DNA from: Lutraria lutraria
Lineage: Eukaryota; Mollusca; Bivalvia; Venerida; Mactridae
Length of the DNA: 64,000 nucleotides
Direction: 5' to 3'
Assembly (NCBI GenBank): GCA_964023205.1
Contig: OZ026848.1
Location: forward strand, 32,041,912-32,105,911
Shown here: positions 1-12,800 of the stretch, piece by piece
How the letters are laid out: each line of letters begins with the position of its first letter
Position numbering within the stretch: the stretch's first letter is position 1
Made by a program: the position numbers and the translations under genes
The notes under the pieces: model-generated
What the model saw: the letters and a program-made list of their open reading frames with translations, nothing else
The model's database searches: none
What the model was told of the DNA's origin: nothing

Positions 1-239
1 ATGCATGTCACTATAATAATAAAATGAACTAAATGTATTTGTTAAATAACATAAAAAGAAATTAGACAAAAGATCAGCAATATTCAGTAATACACTATGT
101 TTCGTAAACATGTAATTTTTTATGGATTTTCTTAATATTTTGCATGTATTTCAAAACAAACTGTATAAACGCCTTAAATATGAATATTACATATTTTTAC
201 TTGAGCATAGTTTTAGAAGTTATAGATTACTAACAAAAC
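1..239. other. 3' flank of the EGF/vWA gene
   Basis: AT-rich 3'UTR and downstream sequence for the minus-strand gene. I see no canonical AATAAA or ATTAAA on the minus strand before the window edge, so the poly(A) site probably uses a variant signal or lies outside. Confidence 0.5.
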
Positions 240-835
240 TTAACTAAATTGTGAACAATCAGCGTATTCAAGTAAACTCCTTAAAGAATCTAACACACTA
301 TGAGTTGTAAACATATCTTCACCAAGAACGTATGTTAGTGATGGGTCGGAAGCAAGAGCCTTCAAATTGGTCAAATGTGTATTACGACCAATACCTACAG
401 CTACAACAATCACTCCAGTATCTTTCAAAGTCTGTGCCATTGTTTTAATGTCATCAAAACTATCAGTAAAGTTTCCTGCTGAAAATATTACCGCCACTTT
501 TCTAGCTTCAGATCTTCCGCCGTTTGTTACAGAGAATGCATTTGTTGTCATATATGACAGAACATGTGACACTGTACTAACATCTTCAGAGTCGGTGATG
601 ATATTTGTATTGATGGCTAATATATGCTCTGTGGTATCATTATATCGGTTAAGGTTATACACAGCTTTATATTGATTTGAAAATGTAGAGAAACTAAACT
701 GTACAGCAGTTGATCCTATATTTGATTGTTTGACAACATGCACCATTGCCTTTACTAGGCTATCAAATTGAGCCGGTGATGTACTCGATGAAACATCCAA
801 TAATAAAGCTACATCTGTCATTCTTTCTGCACAGT
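240..835 (-). CDS. vWA domain 2 and C-terminus (last exon)
   Basis: 596 nt including the TAA stop at 240-242. [18 protein letters not shown] gives a good DxSxS motif. In the strand that normally reads (L/V)TDG the sequence is [10 protein letters not shown], so the usual third MIDAS Asp is absent and the metal site may be defective. VIVVAVGIG and ALASDP are typical later vWA motifs. The whole domain lies in one exon, unlike vWA1. Confidence 0.9.
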
Positions 836-3800
836 CTGTGGAAAATATTAAAATGTACATGTTTTAACACAATATTACCTAAGTATGACTGGGCTTTTTA
901 TATTAGTAAGACATAGAAATTACAGAAGGGACGTGTTTAAGGTAATATGTTGAAATTGGCAAACTACGTACACTGTGACGTTCTTCACCAAAAACACTAA
1001 ACCGTTACTTCATAAATTTAACTGTTGGCTTGACAAATCACCACATACATCTGGTTAAGAAATGTTCCAAACAACTCTCCAATCATACATATTACACCAA
1101 TATCCTAACCGATCACAACCTTAAGTCTGTATTAATAAATCAAGATTATTAAATATGTATTGATAAACAGTACTTTATTACACACACATACATACCATCA
1201 CATCCGAACATGGACTTGTGTAACAAATTTTGTAAGGCGTCTGGTGTAGATATTGTGAACACATGACGATGATAAGTAGCGATGTTTATAAGTTCTTCAT
1301 GTAACACACTATCACCACAACCAACTGCGTAAGTAAGAACTCCCATAGATCGTAGGTAGTCCGCCTGCAATACAACTCAAGTATAAATGTTTCCTGTATC
1401 TACAGATCAAGTTTCAATATCTATGATCACTATCTACCGTCAATATCTACTTGTTTGAGTTAGTTTACGCCCTTTTCAACTGCCAGCATCATATGTGGCG
1501 GACATTTCACCTTACCATCGTTCATGGGAAGAACCTAATGAGTACTATACTCGCAACCTCCACAAGGAACTACCTACTTTCTCATAAAAAGAGGCATGAT
1601 CTGTAGCAGGGCTCGAACCCACGACCCTCTATCAGTTACAAAATCTACAGTGATTTGAAGTCAGCGACCTGTAAGAACCACCTAAATGTCCAAAGACAAT
1701 ATGTCGACCCCGATGGCTTGTGTTCATAACCCCTCAACTCTTAGAAGAAACCTTTTATACCAAATTATTTCAAAATCATTGAACGCAAACAGATGATACC
1801 GCCCAGACAAGGAAAATACATTTGTCCTGAAAGTGTGATCTTGACTTTTGACATAAGGACCTAGGTGTTGCCCAAGACACATCATCTCATTGAAGTAAAT
1901 ATGTATGCCAAGTTATTTCAAAATCCTACAATACAATACATAAGAAACAGTCCAGAGAGGGAAAACACATTCGATCTCTAAGTGTGATCTTGACCATGTA
2001 GCCACGCATTTGGGTCTTGCGCCCGACATACCTTCTCATGGTGCTTAAAAAATAAGTACAGTATTTTTCATATATAAATGCATTAGGGAGATAAGCCCGG
2101 GCAAGGTCTATTGCATTCTTTTTTGACAGTTGACAAGTGTGAACTTGATCTTAGGGCTACGGACCTTGGTATTGTGCATTGCAAACCGTCTCATGGTGTT
2201 AAACAATTATGCTTAGTTATTTTAAAATATGTCAATGCACAAAGGAGATACAGCCCGGGCAAGGAAAATCCATATGGACTTACTAACTAACGTACAGACA
2301 CGCGACTGCCATTGATGCGACTATGTCGAGTTGACCGCAAGTGGACTCGACAATGTTTCTTTAAATGTTTCAGTCATGAACCATGATCTGATGTGTCATA
2401 CACAAATGACAAGTAAACATTAATTCAGAAACGTTTCAATTATAGACAGTTAATTAAATGATAAATAGATACTTGGTTTTAAAAACATATGTTAAGCTAG
2501 ATATGTTTGAAACTCACAGAGAAATGTTATACCTGTATCAATGCAACATGACTGTCACTTGACAGACCATCAGTCAACAAAACGACATACTGTTTCACAG
2601 AAGGTCTTGCTCCGTTTGGTGAGGTCAGGACCTCCGTTCTGGCGGTTTTTAGCATCTTCCCGGTATAAGTCACACCCGGACTACTAGGTGTTATATCATC
2701 AACTGCAGCAAGTAGGTCTGTCATGTTTTGGTATTCGTTCAGATAAATATGTACGACTGGTTCAGATGAATATGTCAGCACGCTGAATTGGAAGCGATAA
2801 TCCAAAGGACCAACAGGAAACTGGGATATGAAATTTTTCACGTAAGATTTTCTTTCTTCAAACTCTACAGATTCATTCTGACTTTCTGAGGTATCGATGG
2901 CAAATACTATATCGGCATTGTCGTAAGGTGTACATACGTCTGAAGCAACAAACATTCACATTATTGTTCTTAAGTTCTAGCAAGTGATACCAAACTTCTC
3001 TTGAAATATGAAATATGTCTAAGTTTCTGAAGGTGGGTGAATAAACTAATTTGAGTGAATAAACAGACCGCAAAGTAATTATACAAAATCAACTAAGTAT
3101 GCAGCAAGTGCAACATATATCAACAAACACCTAGATCTGTCCCTGTGGGTAGAGAATACGAACAAATATATTCAATTTACATAAAAACCAAAATGTCCAC
3201 AACAAGTCTTAAACGCCTCATACAACAGTTCTATAGATGTACATGTATTTCTGAAATACATGTCGGCAATATGCCCATATTTATTATCTCTTGATTGAAC
3301 TCTTAAACACAATTTTAGATACGTACAAAATGTAATGTACTAACCAATGTCTTCACAATTTGAGCCTGTCCACCCATACCCACAGATACAAGTCTTCTCA
3401 GTATTGCTGTTGATAGGGACACAAGTTCCACCATTGATACAGTAGATCGAACTTGAACAGTCTCAAATATAAACACATAATCATACTAAATGCATGAACG
3501 TTTGTAACAATTTGACCATACCGGATTCATTCTGATGAACGTCGTTATGATCGTTATGACTTTGCCATGTGCCAAACTATCCAAGTATGCTTGCTGATTA
3601 TTTCCAAAGGATTTAACCAAGAGGGTACTGGTTCCCAGATATACCCAGAATTGCCATCCTGGTGCCTGGTATATCATAATTATAGATATGTAACAGGTAT
3701 ATCAAGTGCCTGACCAGACAACATACATGTACAAACAATCCGGTTAAAATACTCGTATATTGAATCACATGTTGAAGGTACGTACTATTTTTTGTTTTAT

Positions 3801-6800
3801 CTGCATTGTTTTTAAACATTCTGTCAACATACTTGTTGTAAGTATTCGCCACTTTAATAATATTACAATAACCACACAATAATAACTCATTCATAGGCAA
3901 ATATATAAAAAGTAAGCAATGGACGAAAACAAAATTACTATTGATGAAATATCTTTTGTTAAAAAAACACAGATCCATCCCAGGCATGGACCAAAGCTGA
4001 TTGGTTTATGGCATTCATTGTGTATTTTATTTTCATGTTTATTTCTTTGTGGACTTCGTTGTGTGGTTATTGGTTTGCAAACTTTGTTGCATGTGGATAG
4101 AGTTTGTTGGTTTGTGTACATGTACTTTGTTGGGTGTTGATTGTGTTGACTAGTTTATGGACTTCGTCGTGTTTAAATAGTGTTTGTTGCGGAATAATGT
4201 TTTACTATACTCACGGTGAGCGTACTTTTTCAGATATGTTATCATGTGGATTTCCTTCCATATGGCATTTATAATGTTTTATCTTCAATAAAACACAAAT
4301 GAATTTACGTTGAACATGGAAATCTTTATGAACTTACCTACATACTGACAATCATCACCCATCCACCCTTCGGCACATGAACATTGATGAGACGTCCCTC
4401 CGTTGATATGGGAACACGTTCCTCCATTTTGACAATACACGGAACAATCTAAAATCATAACTTCGTACATTTAGTATAAAATATCAATAATCACAACTTT
4501 GAAGATTCAATTTTGTAATTGTTTCTTACAAACGATATCCTTTATATTGAATACACTAAAAAATACTACATTTCTAAAATAAATAATGAACCACCTTAGA
4601 ATTGACTTACGGTTGTGCAAACACAAGCTTAATCAAGACAATAATGTTCACCTGAATGCACATTGTATAATTTATAAACAAGTTTACCTGCAGTTTCACA
4701 AATATCTCCCAGCCATCCATGTGAACACGTGCACGTAAAAGATGTTCCTCCAGCCACAGAGTTACATTGTCCTCCGTTCTTACAATGAATGGCAGAATTT
4801 GAACAATCTGTAATAAAATAGAAATTCAATATAAATGAATCATTGAACAAATGAAAATTGTTGTTTGATATGTGGTAACACCTAATAATAATTGTTGAAT
4901 ATCTTTGAAATATGAACGGATGAGATCACGAACTTACCTACATACTGACAATCATCACCCATCCACCCTTCAGCACATGAACATTGATGAGACATCCCTC
5001 CGTTGATATGGTAACAAGTTCCTCCATTTTGACAATACACAGAACAATCTACAATCAAAACCTCGTGTATTAAGTGTTTAGTATTAATGATCAAGTACCA
5101 ATATTGTGAAGATTTACTTTTGTAATCGTTCTGTTTGGAATGTTCTCCTTTTATTGTAAGAAGCCATTAACTCTAGACTTCCCAAATAGATATTATGCCA
5201 GATAGGGCCTGATTGTTCATAGTGGAAATACAAAGTTCATTATCATAATCTGGATATACGATATCATTTATAATTTTTAATTTTTGATATACTTTCGTAA
5301 TTGTTCCTTTTGAATTGTGCTACTTTTTAGGTTATAAAATATAGTGCTACAGTTCCCAAACTGATGATAAACCTGCCAGGAACTGATCACCAGTTATACA
5401 AACACAAAGTTTATTATCATAAGTTAATTTGAATGCACGGTGTATGATTTACAAAAAGTCTTACCCGCAGTTTCACAAATATTTCCCATCCATCCATGTG
5501 TACACGTGCACGTAAAAGATGTTCCTCCAGACACAGAGTTACATTGTCCTCCGTTCTTACAGTGAATGGCAGAATTTGAACAATCTGTAATATAAATAAA
5601 AATTCAGAATAAATGAAACATAAAACGAATTATTTTTGTTTTGGTATGTGATGGCATCCTCACTACATGTAGAATAACTTTAAAATAATGAAATACCAGA
5701 GGTTATGAACTCGACCAGTTTATCCTTGGGTCTTTGTCTTGTAAGGGTATTTACTACAAACAAGGTTGATGTTCGATAGCTTATAATGTAATCGTTAAAA
5801 GAAATACTGATCAATAAAAGGTTTGCTTAATCGTCCTCCGTCATTTTGTATTTTGATATTTACAACATCAGACTTTAAGTTTCATCAACTGAATTTGATG
5901 AGCTTTATGGAAGTCTACCGACATATCAATTAGCATACATACATGAATGTAAATAAGTTCGTAGGACTGATAAAAATATGGCATAGAGCGTTTGATCGTA
6001 CATTTTGTCAGACACTGAGTAATCTTGTAAAATTAGTAATTTCATCTTCTTATTCAAAAACTATTTTTAAGAATATATTTTTGGTATTTCTTTTCTAAAC
6101 CCTGTAACAAAAATCGCAAATGTTATCAGGTTAATTTAAAATGGTATCGTACGATCTTAACAACAAAATCACAGCCTGCACTTCCCCCAACCTACTTCGC
6201 GATTGTAAGTATATGCATCTCTTCCATCATAGTATGTGACCTGCTTAATGTGTGAATCATTTTAGTTGGTTCGTGGAATAATGCTTTAAATGTTTTACGA
6301 TGTTTTACCATGCTTACGTTGCGTTTGGTATGTTTCTAGCCTGTGTGGTTGGTTTTTGAAAGAGTATGTGACAATGTAGATTTTTTCCATATGACATTTA
6401 CAATATATCTATTATCTTCAATACAACACAAATGAATCGACGTTGAACATGAGAACATGAACTTACCTACATACTGACAATCATCACCCATCCATCCGTC
6501 AGGACATGAACATTGATGAGACGTCCCTCCGTTGATATGGTTGCATGTTCCTCCATTTTGACAATACACGGAACAATCTACAATCCAAACTTCGTACATT
6601 TAGTGTGAAGTATAAAACATCAACAATCACCATTTTGGAAATTTACTTTTGTAATTGTTACTTATGAAAAATATTCCTTTTTATCAAATACACTTATAAT
6701 GTTACATTACAAAAGCTGATAATAAACTACAAGTAGCTTAGAACTGACTTACGGTTGTATAAACACAAGCTTAATCAAGAAGCATATGTCAACCCGAATG

Positions 6801-9800
6801 CACAATGTATATTAAAAACAATTTTACCTGCAGTTACACAAATATCTCCCATCCAACCATGTGTACACGTACACGTGAAGGATGTTCCTCCAGCCACAGA
6901 GTTACATTGTCCTCCGTTCTTACAGTGGGTTGCAGAATTTGAACAATCTGTGATAAAATAGAAAATTCAGAATGAATGAAACATTTAACGGTGGTTGCTC
7001 GTTGTTTAATACCATTGTAGAATTAGCTTAATATATCTAGATTTCAGAGGTTATGAGCTTTTCCTGTAATCGTTTAGAGAAATAGACTAAGTGACAAATA
7101 TAATGTAAATGAAACGTTCTCTGTATTTTGCTTGTAATGAATGAGGTTTGGATATTTACAACATCTGACTTTAGTTTGCATAAGCTGCATCTAATGAGTC
7201 TTGTTGGAGACTACCGACGGTTCAGTGAAAGTAAATAAAGAAGGTCTTATAACAAATAAAAGGAAATTGTGTTATGGACAGGATGATCGTCCATTTTGTC
7301 ACACTGAGTAGACTGGTTGCGGCCATTAAAAAGTTCATCTTCTCATTGAAATACTATTTAGAGAAAATAGTTTTCGGTACTTAATCTCTAAGCCTTAAAA
7401 CAAAATTGGCAAATGTTATCTGGTTAGTCTCAAATGTTTGTATTTCCCCAACCTGGTTACAAGCTCCCCACTCTCATAGTATGTGTCCTGCTTAATGTGT
7501 GTGTCATTTTAATCAGTTCATGGATTTCATTATGTGTGGAATACTGTTGTGTATGTTTTACGATGTTTTACAATGCTTAAAGAGCATTTAGTATGTGTCC
7601 AGCCTTGGTTGTTGGTCTTTGAAAGTGTATGTGACAATGTGGAATTTCAACCATGTGGCATTTACAAGGAATCTTCTTATCTGCAATGCAAAACAATGGA
7701 TTTACGTTGTTCAAGAGAACATGAACTTACCTACATACTGACAATCGTCACCTAACCATCCATTGGCACATGAACAATGATGAGACGTCCCTCCGTTGAT
7801 ATGGGAACACGTTCCTCCATTTTGACAGTACACGGAACAATCTTCAATCATAACTTCGTACATTTAGTGTTTAGTCTTAAATATCAATCATTAAAATCTT
7901 TAATATTCCTTTGTAAGTATTCCTTTTGAAATGTACTTCCTTTCGTCATATAAACAAATAATGCTACAAACTGATCATCAACCTGCAAAGAACTGATAAC
8001 CAGTTATATTAACACAAAGTTTATTATCATAAGTTTATCTGGATGCACGATGTACTAGTTAATCTACAAAAAAAATTACCAGCAGTTTCACAAATATCCC
8101 CTATCCATCCATGTGGACACGTGCACGTAAAAGATGTTCCTCCAGCCACAGAGTTACATTGTCCTCCGTTCTTACAATGGATGGCAGAATTTGAACAATC
8201 TGTAACAAAATAGAAGTTCAGAATATATGAAACATTGATCGAGTGATAGTTGTTGTTTAATATCAACTGTAATTGTAAAATGACTTTAAATATCAAAGCG
8301 TCAAAGATTATGAGATTAAGAGAAATAGTGACAAATGAAATGTAAGCTAAATCGTCCTCCGCCTTTTTATAGTGATGATGATATTTACAACAACATCCAA
8401 CTTTAAGTCACGTAAACTGACTCTAAAGAGCCTTTTTGAAGTTTTCAAATAGTTCAATGAACATGTATAAATAAGTTCTGATGATATATAAAAGAAAATT
8501 GTTTTTAGAGTGATTGACAGTTCAAGGTGCTAGATTGTAAGTAGATTTGTTGACAGCCATTCCTTATTCAAATACCATTTACAAATAAAATACTAGTAGT
8601 TATCAGTACTTCACTTCTAGGCCTTATAACAAAAATGGCAGTTGTAAACCAGTTGTTTTGAAATGGAATTATATGAGGTTATCTTCTTTATCACAGTTTG
8701 TACTTCTTTAACCCCTGCTTCATAACTGTAGGTACATTCCTCACCACCATCATTCTTTGAGGAGTACAAGCTCTTTGTGTGAGGATAAATGTTTTGTTTG
8801 TTTTATAATGCTATATGATGCTTATGGTTGAATGTTGAATATGTGCCACCGTAAGTGTTAGCTTAAGAACGTTTGGGTGATAATGTGGAATTTTTTTGCT
8901 TGTGATATAAAAGGAATCTTTATGAACTTACCTACATACTGACAATCATCACCTATCCATCCATTAGCACATGAACATTGATGAGATGTCCCTCCGTTGA
9001 TATGGGAACACGTTCCTCCATTTTGACAATACACGGAACAATCTACAATCCAAACCTTGTACATTTAGTGTTTAGTATAAAATATCAATTGTCCCCATTT
9101 TAAAGATTTACTTTTGTAAATGTTCTATATGAATTATATTCCTTTTTATAAAATGTGCTAATGAATCTACAATTCTAAATTAGATTATGAACTAGCTTAG
9201 AACTGACTTAAGGTTGTAGAAACATATTTTAATATCGTATCATAATGATAACCTGAATGAAGGATGTATAATGTTACAAATATTTTACCTGCAGTTTCAC
9301 AATTATCTCCCATCCATCCATGTGAACACGTGCACGTAAAAGATGTTCCTCCAGCCACAGAGTTACATTGTCCTCCGTTCTTACAATGAATGGCAGAATT
9401 TGAACAATCTGTAACAAAATAGAAGTTCAGAATAAATGAAACATTGATCGAGTGATAGTTGTTGTTTAATAACAACTGTAATTGTAAAATGACTTTAAAT
9501 ATCAAAACGTCAAAGATTATGAGATCGACCTATTTATTTTTGGGTCTTCGTCTTTTCAGCGTATGTACTACAAGCATTATATCATTTATTCCTGTAATCG
9601 TTACGAGAAATAGTGACAAATAAAATGTAAGCAAAATCATCATCCGCCTTTTTGTAGAGATGAATGACTTTTAGATATATGAAACCTCGTTAGCCATATT
9701 GAAGTCTACCGACAGTTCAGTTAAAATGCATAAAGACGTTCTTAGGATACTAGTAAATAAAAGGACATTGTTTTTTAGAGTGTATGATTGTTCATGTTGT

Positions 9801-12800
9801 CAGACACTGTAAGTAGGCTTGTTCACGGCCATTAACTTTCATCCTCTTCTTTGAATTATATAAAGAATACAATATTTTCTTATCCAAAAATTGGTAAAAA
9901 ATATAGTTTTCGGTACTCCATTTCTTAACATTATTATAACAAAAAAACGGAAGATGTTAACCGGGTATTCCAAAATGGAATTATATGAGATTATCTTCAT
10001 TATCACAGTTTGTACTTCATTACTGTTTGTACATTCGAATTCCTCACTATTATCATGGTTTGAGGACTACTTCGTGTGAGGATTAATATCTGTATATTTT
10101 AGACTTTTATGTACTGCTATTGGTGTGTATTGAATTGTTCAATTTTGAGTGTTAGTTCAAGATCGCATGTGTGATAATTTGGAATTATTTGCTTGTGATA
10201 TTACGGGGATCTTTATGAACTTACCTACATACTGACAATCATCACCCATCCACCCTTCAGCACATGAACATTGATGAGAAGTCCCTCCGTTGATATGGGA
10301 ACACGTTCCTCCATTTTGACAATGCACGGAACAATCTACAATCATAACTTCGTGCATTTAGTGTTTAGGTAACATGATTGACTTATTTCATTAAAATTCA
10401 CTAAAACCATGTTTAATTGTCTTTGAAATATGAATCATTTGTTTATCAGTTGGTTTTATAAAACATCCGGTCCAATTATATACAAATGTGGTGTTTTATT
10501 TACGATTATCATCACACTAACGCCTTGAATATCACATGTTAAGACTCTACCGCGCGGTGATGTAGGCGGGGCTTTTAGGCGGTTCCATCCGGGAACTACT
10601 GATTAACCGATAATCATTAGTACATGGTATTACAAAACAGGTTTTTTTTTCAAATCAATTAAAATGGGAAATATGAAAAAGATGTGCAAAAGGTAACTGA
10701 ACAAATTTTCAAACAATGAAAAACTTAAAAGCTCTGTCTCGGGGGGTAGGGTACACTTATGTAAATTTTAATGAAAAATACTTCGTTTCTTGTTCCAACA
10801 TTGATCCCGATTATCAACATTTTGTAGATTTGTTTTTGTAATTTATTTCTAACTTATTAACTGTGTTCCCTTTTATTTAATACTAAAATAATTCTGCAGT
10901 TCCCAATCAGATAATGAACCAGCTATGAACTAATTACCTGATAATAATACAAGCACAAACTTATTGATCATAAGTTGATCTGAACCTTTTGTGATTCGTA
11001 TTTAAGGTTTGCGAACTTCATTTTACATTGATTATGTTCATTGATTTGTGGAATCGGTTGTGTGTGAATGAATGGTTGGTATGTTTATTATGTATGTTAT
11101 ACCATGCTTATGATGTGTAAAGGGTGTGTTCAGCCTTGTGTGTTAGATTAAGAACGCCTGTGTTATAATGTGAAATTCTTTATGAACTTACCTACATGCT
11201 GACAATCATCATCCATCCATCCGTCAGCACATGAACATTGATGAGATGTCCCTCCGTTGATATGGTTACATGTTCCTCCATTTTGACAATACACAGAACA
11301 ATCTACATAAAAAACCTTGTGTTTTAAGTGTCAATCATTAACATTTTTAATATACCTTTGTAATTGTTCCATTTGAAATGTACTCCTTTTTATGATATAA
11401 ACAAATAATTCTAGAGTTCCTAATCAAATGATGAATTCTCGAACCAGCTATGAACTGATTACCAGTTGTACAAACACAGGTTTTTTAACGTCCGCTTATT
11501 TGTCAGTTTTTCCAATTTTGAGAAAATCGCATTTGAAGTTTGGCGTAAATAAGTGAGTTACGGGTTTGCGGAATATGGATTAACCCTTTTTATGGGATAC
11601 TAGTATCTAGAAGCAGGTACGGTATATATGTCCAGTGTAAAGAGTCCATCGAGACGAAACAAATGATACAAAATTCACAATATCGCCAAAAATTGAGTAA
11701 CGGGGTTACAGATATATGCCGACGATAAGTTAATCTGGATGCGAGATGTATAATTTACAAATAAATTTACCTGCAGTTTCACAAATATCTCCCATCCATC
11801 CATGTGGACACGTACATGTAAAAGATGTTCCTCCAGCCACAGAGTTACATTGTCCTCCGTTCATACAATGAATGGCAGAATTTGAACAATCTGTAACAAA
11901 ATAGAAATTCAGAATAAATGAAACATTTAGCAGATGACAAGTTTTGTTTAATATGTGTTAACACCCACTGGCTACCTACACACTGACATAATGAGCGGAT
12001 GATTTTCGTTGTATAATATGTTGGTAACACCCAAACAATTGTAGAATGACTTCAAAATGTCAGAGGTCATAATTTCGATCTGTTTCAGAGTTTTGTCTTT
12101 TTAGTGTTTTCATTATAAACAATGTTGATTCTCGTTTTTCTTGTTTATTCCTGTTATCCTTAAGAGAAATACTGACAAATAAAATGTAAGCTACATCGTC
12201 CTCCGCCATTTTGTAGTGTCGAATGCTTTATAATATTTAAACATATTGTATTAAGTTACATGATCTGAAAAGTGGGCTTTATCGAATTCTACCAATTGTT
12301 TAGTGAAGTGAGTTACATAATTAAGTGAATGATCGTTCATGGTGTCAAACTAAGAAGATTTAGTGCTCGCCCAACACTTTCTTATCCAATCAATGACAAG
12401 GATTTTTTTAAAAGAATTTGCCTTTCTTATCTTAATAGAATGTAAAAGGGCGTTAGTGTCGAAGAAGGACTTAGTACACACTGCGCATGCGGAGCACTTA
12501 GATGGTTAGAATGTATATTTGGGCGTTCTTTGTAAATAAGATATTTACAGTCGTTACCGTTCCTTTTGCCTTTCTTATTTACAAAGGACGCCAAAATATG
12601 AACTTTAACCTTTACTTGCTCACGATCATTAAAAATTTAGACATCTAATAAAATATGATACTATTCAGAAAATAAAAATAGTTCTTGGTACTTTATTTCT
12701 GAGCATTATAACAAAATTTGCATTTTTTTTAAATATTAATTTGCGAATGTTGACCGGTTATCTTATAAGGTATTGTATGATCTTACCTACAATATCACAG

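Noticed and set aside
3486..4140. Four overlapping frames of 63-124 codons in the intron between EGF14 and EGF15
   Set aside because: No domain, no phase 1-1 boundaries and no Cys pattern; they are intronic chance frames.
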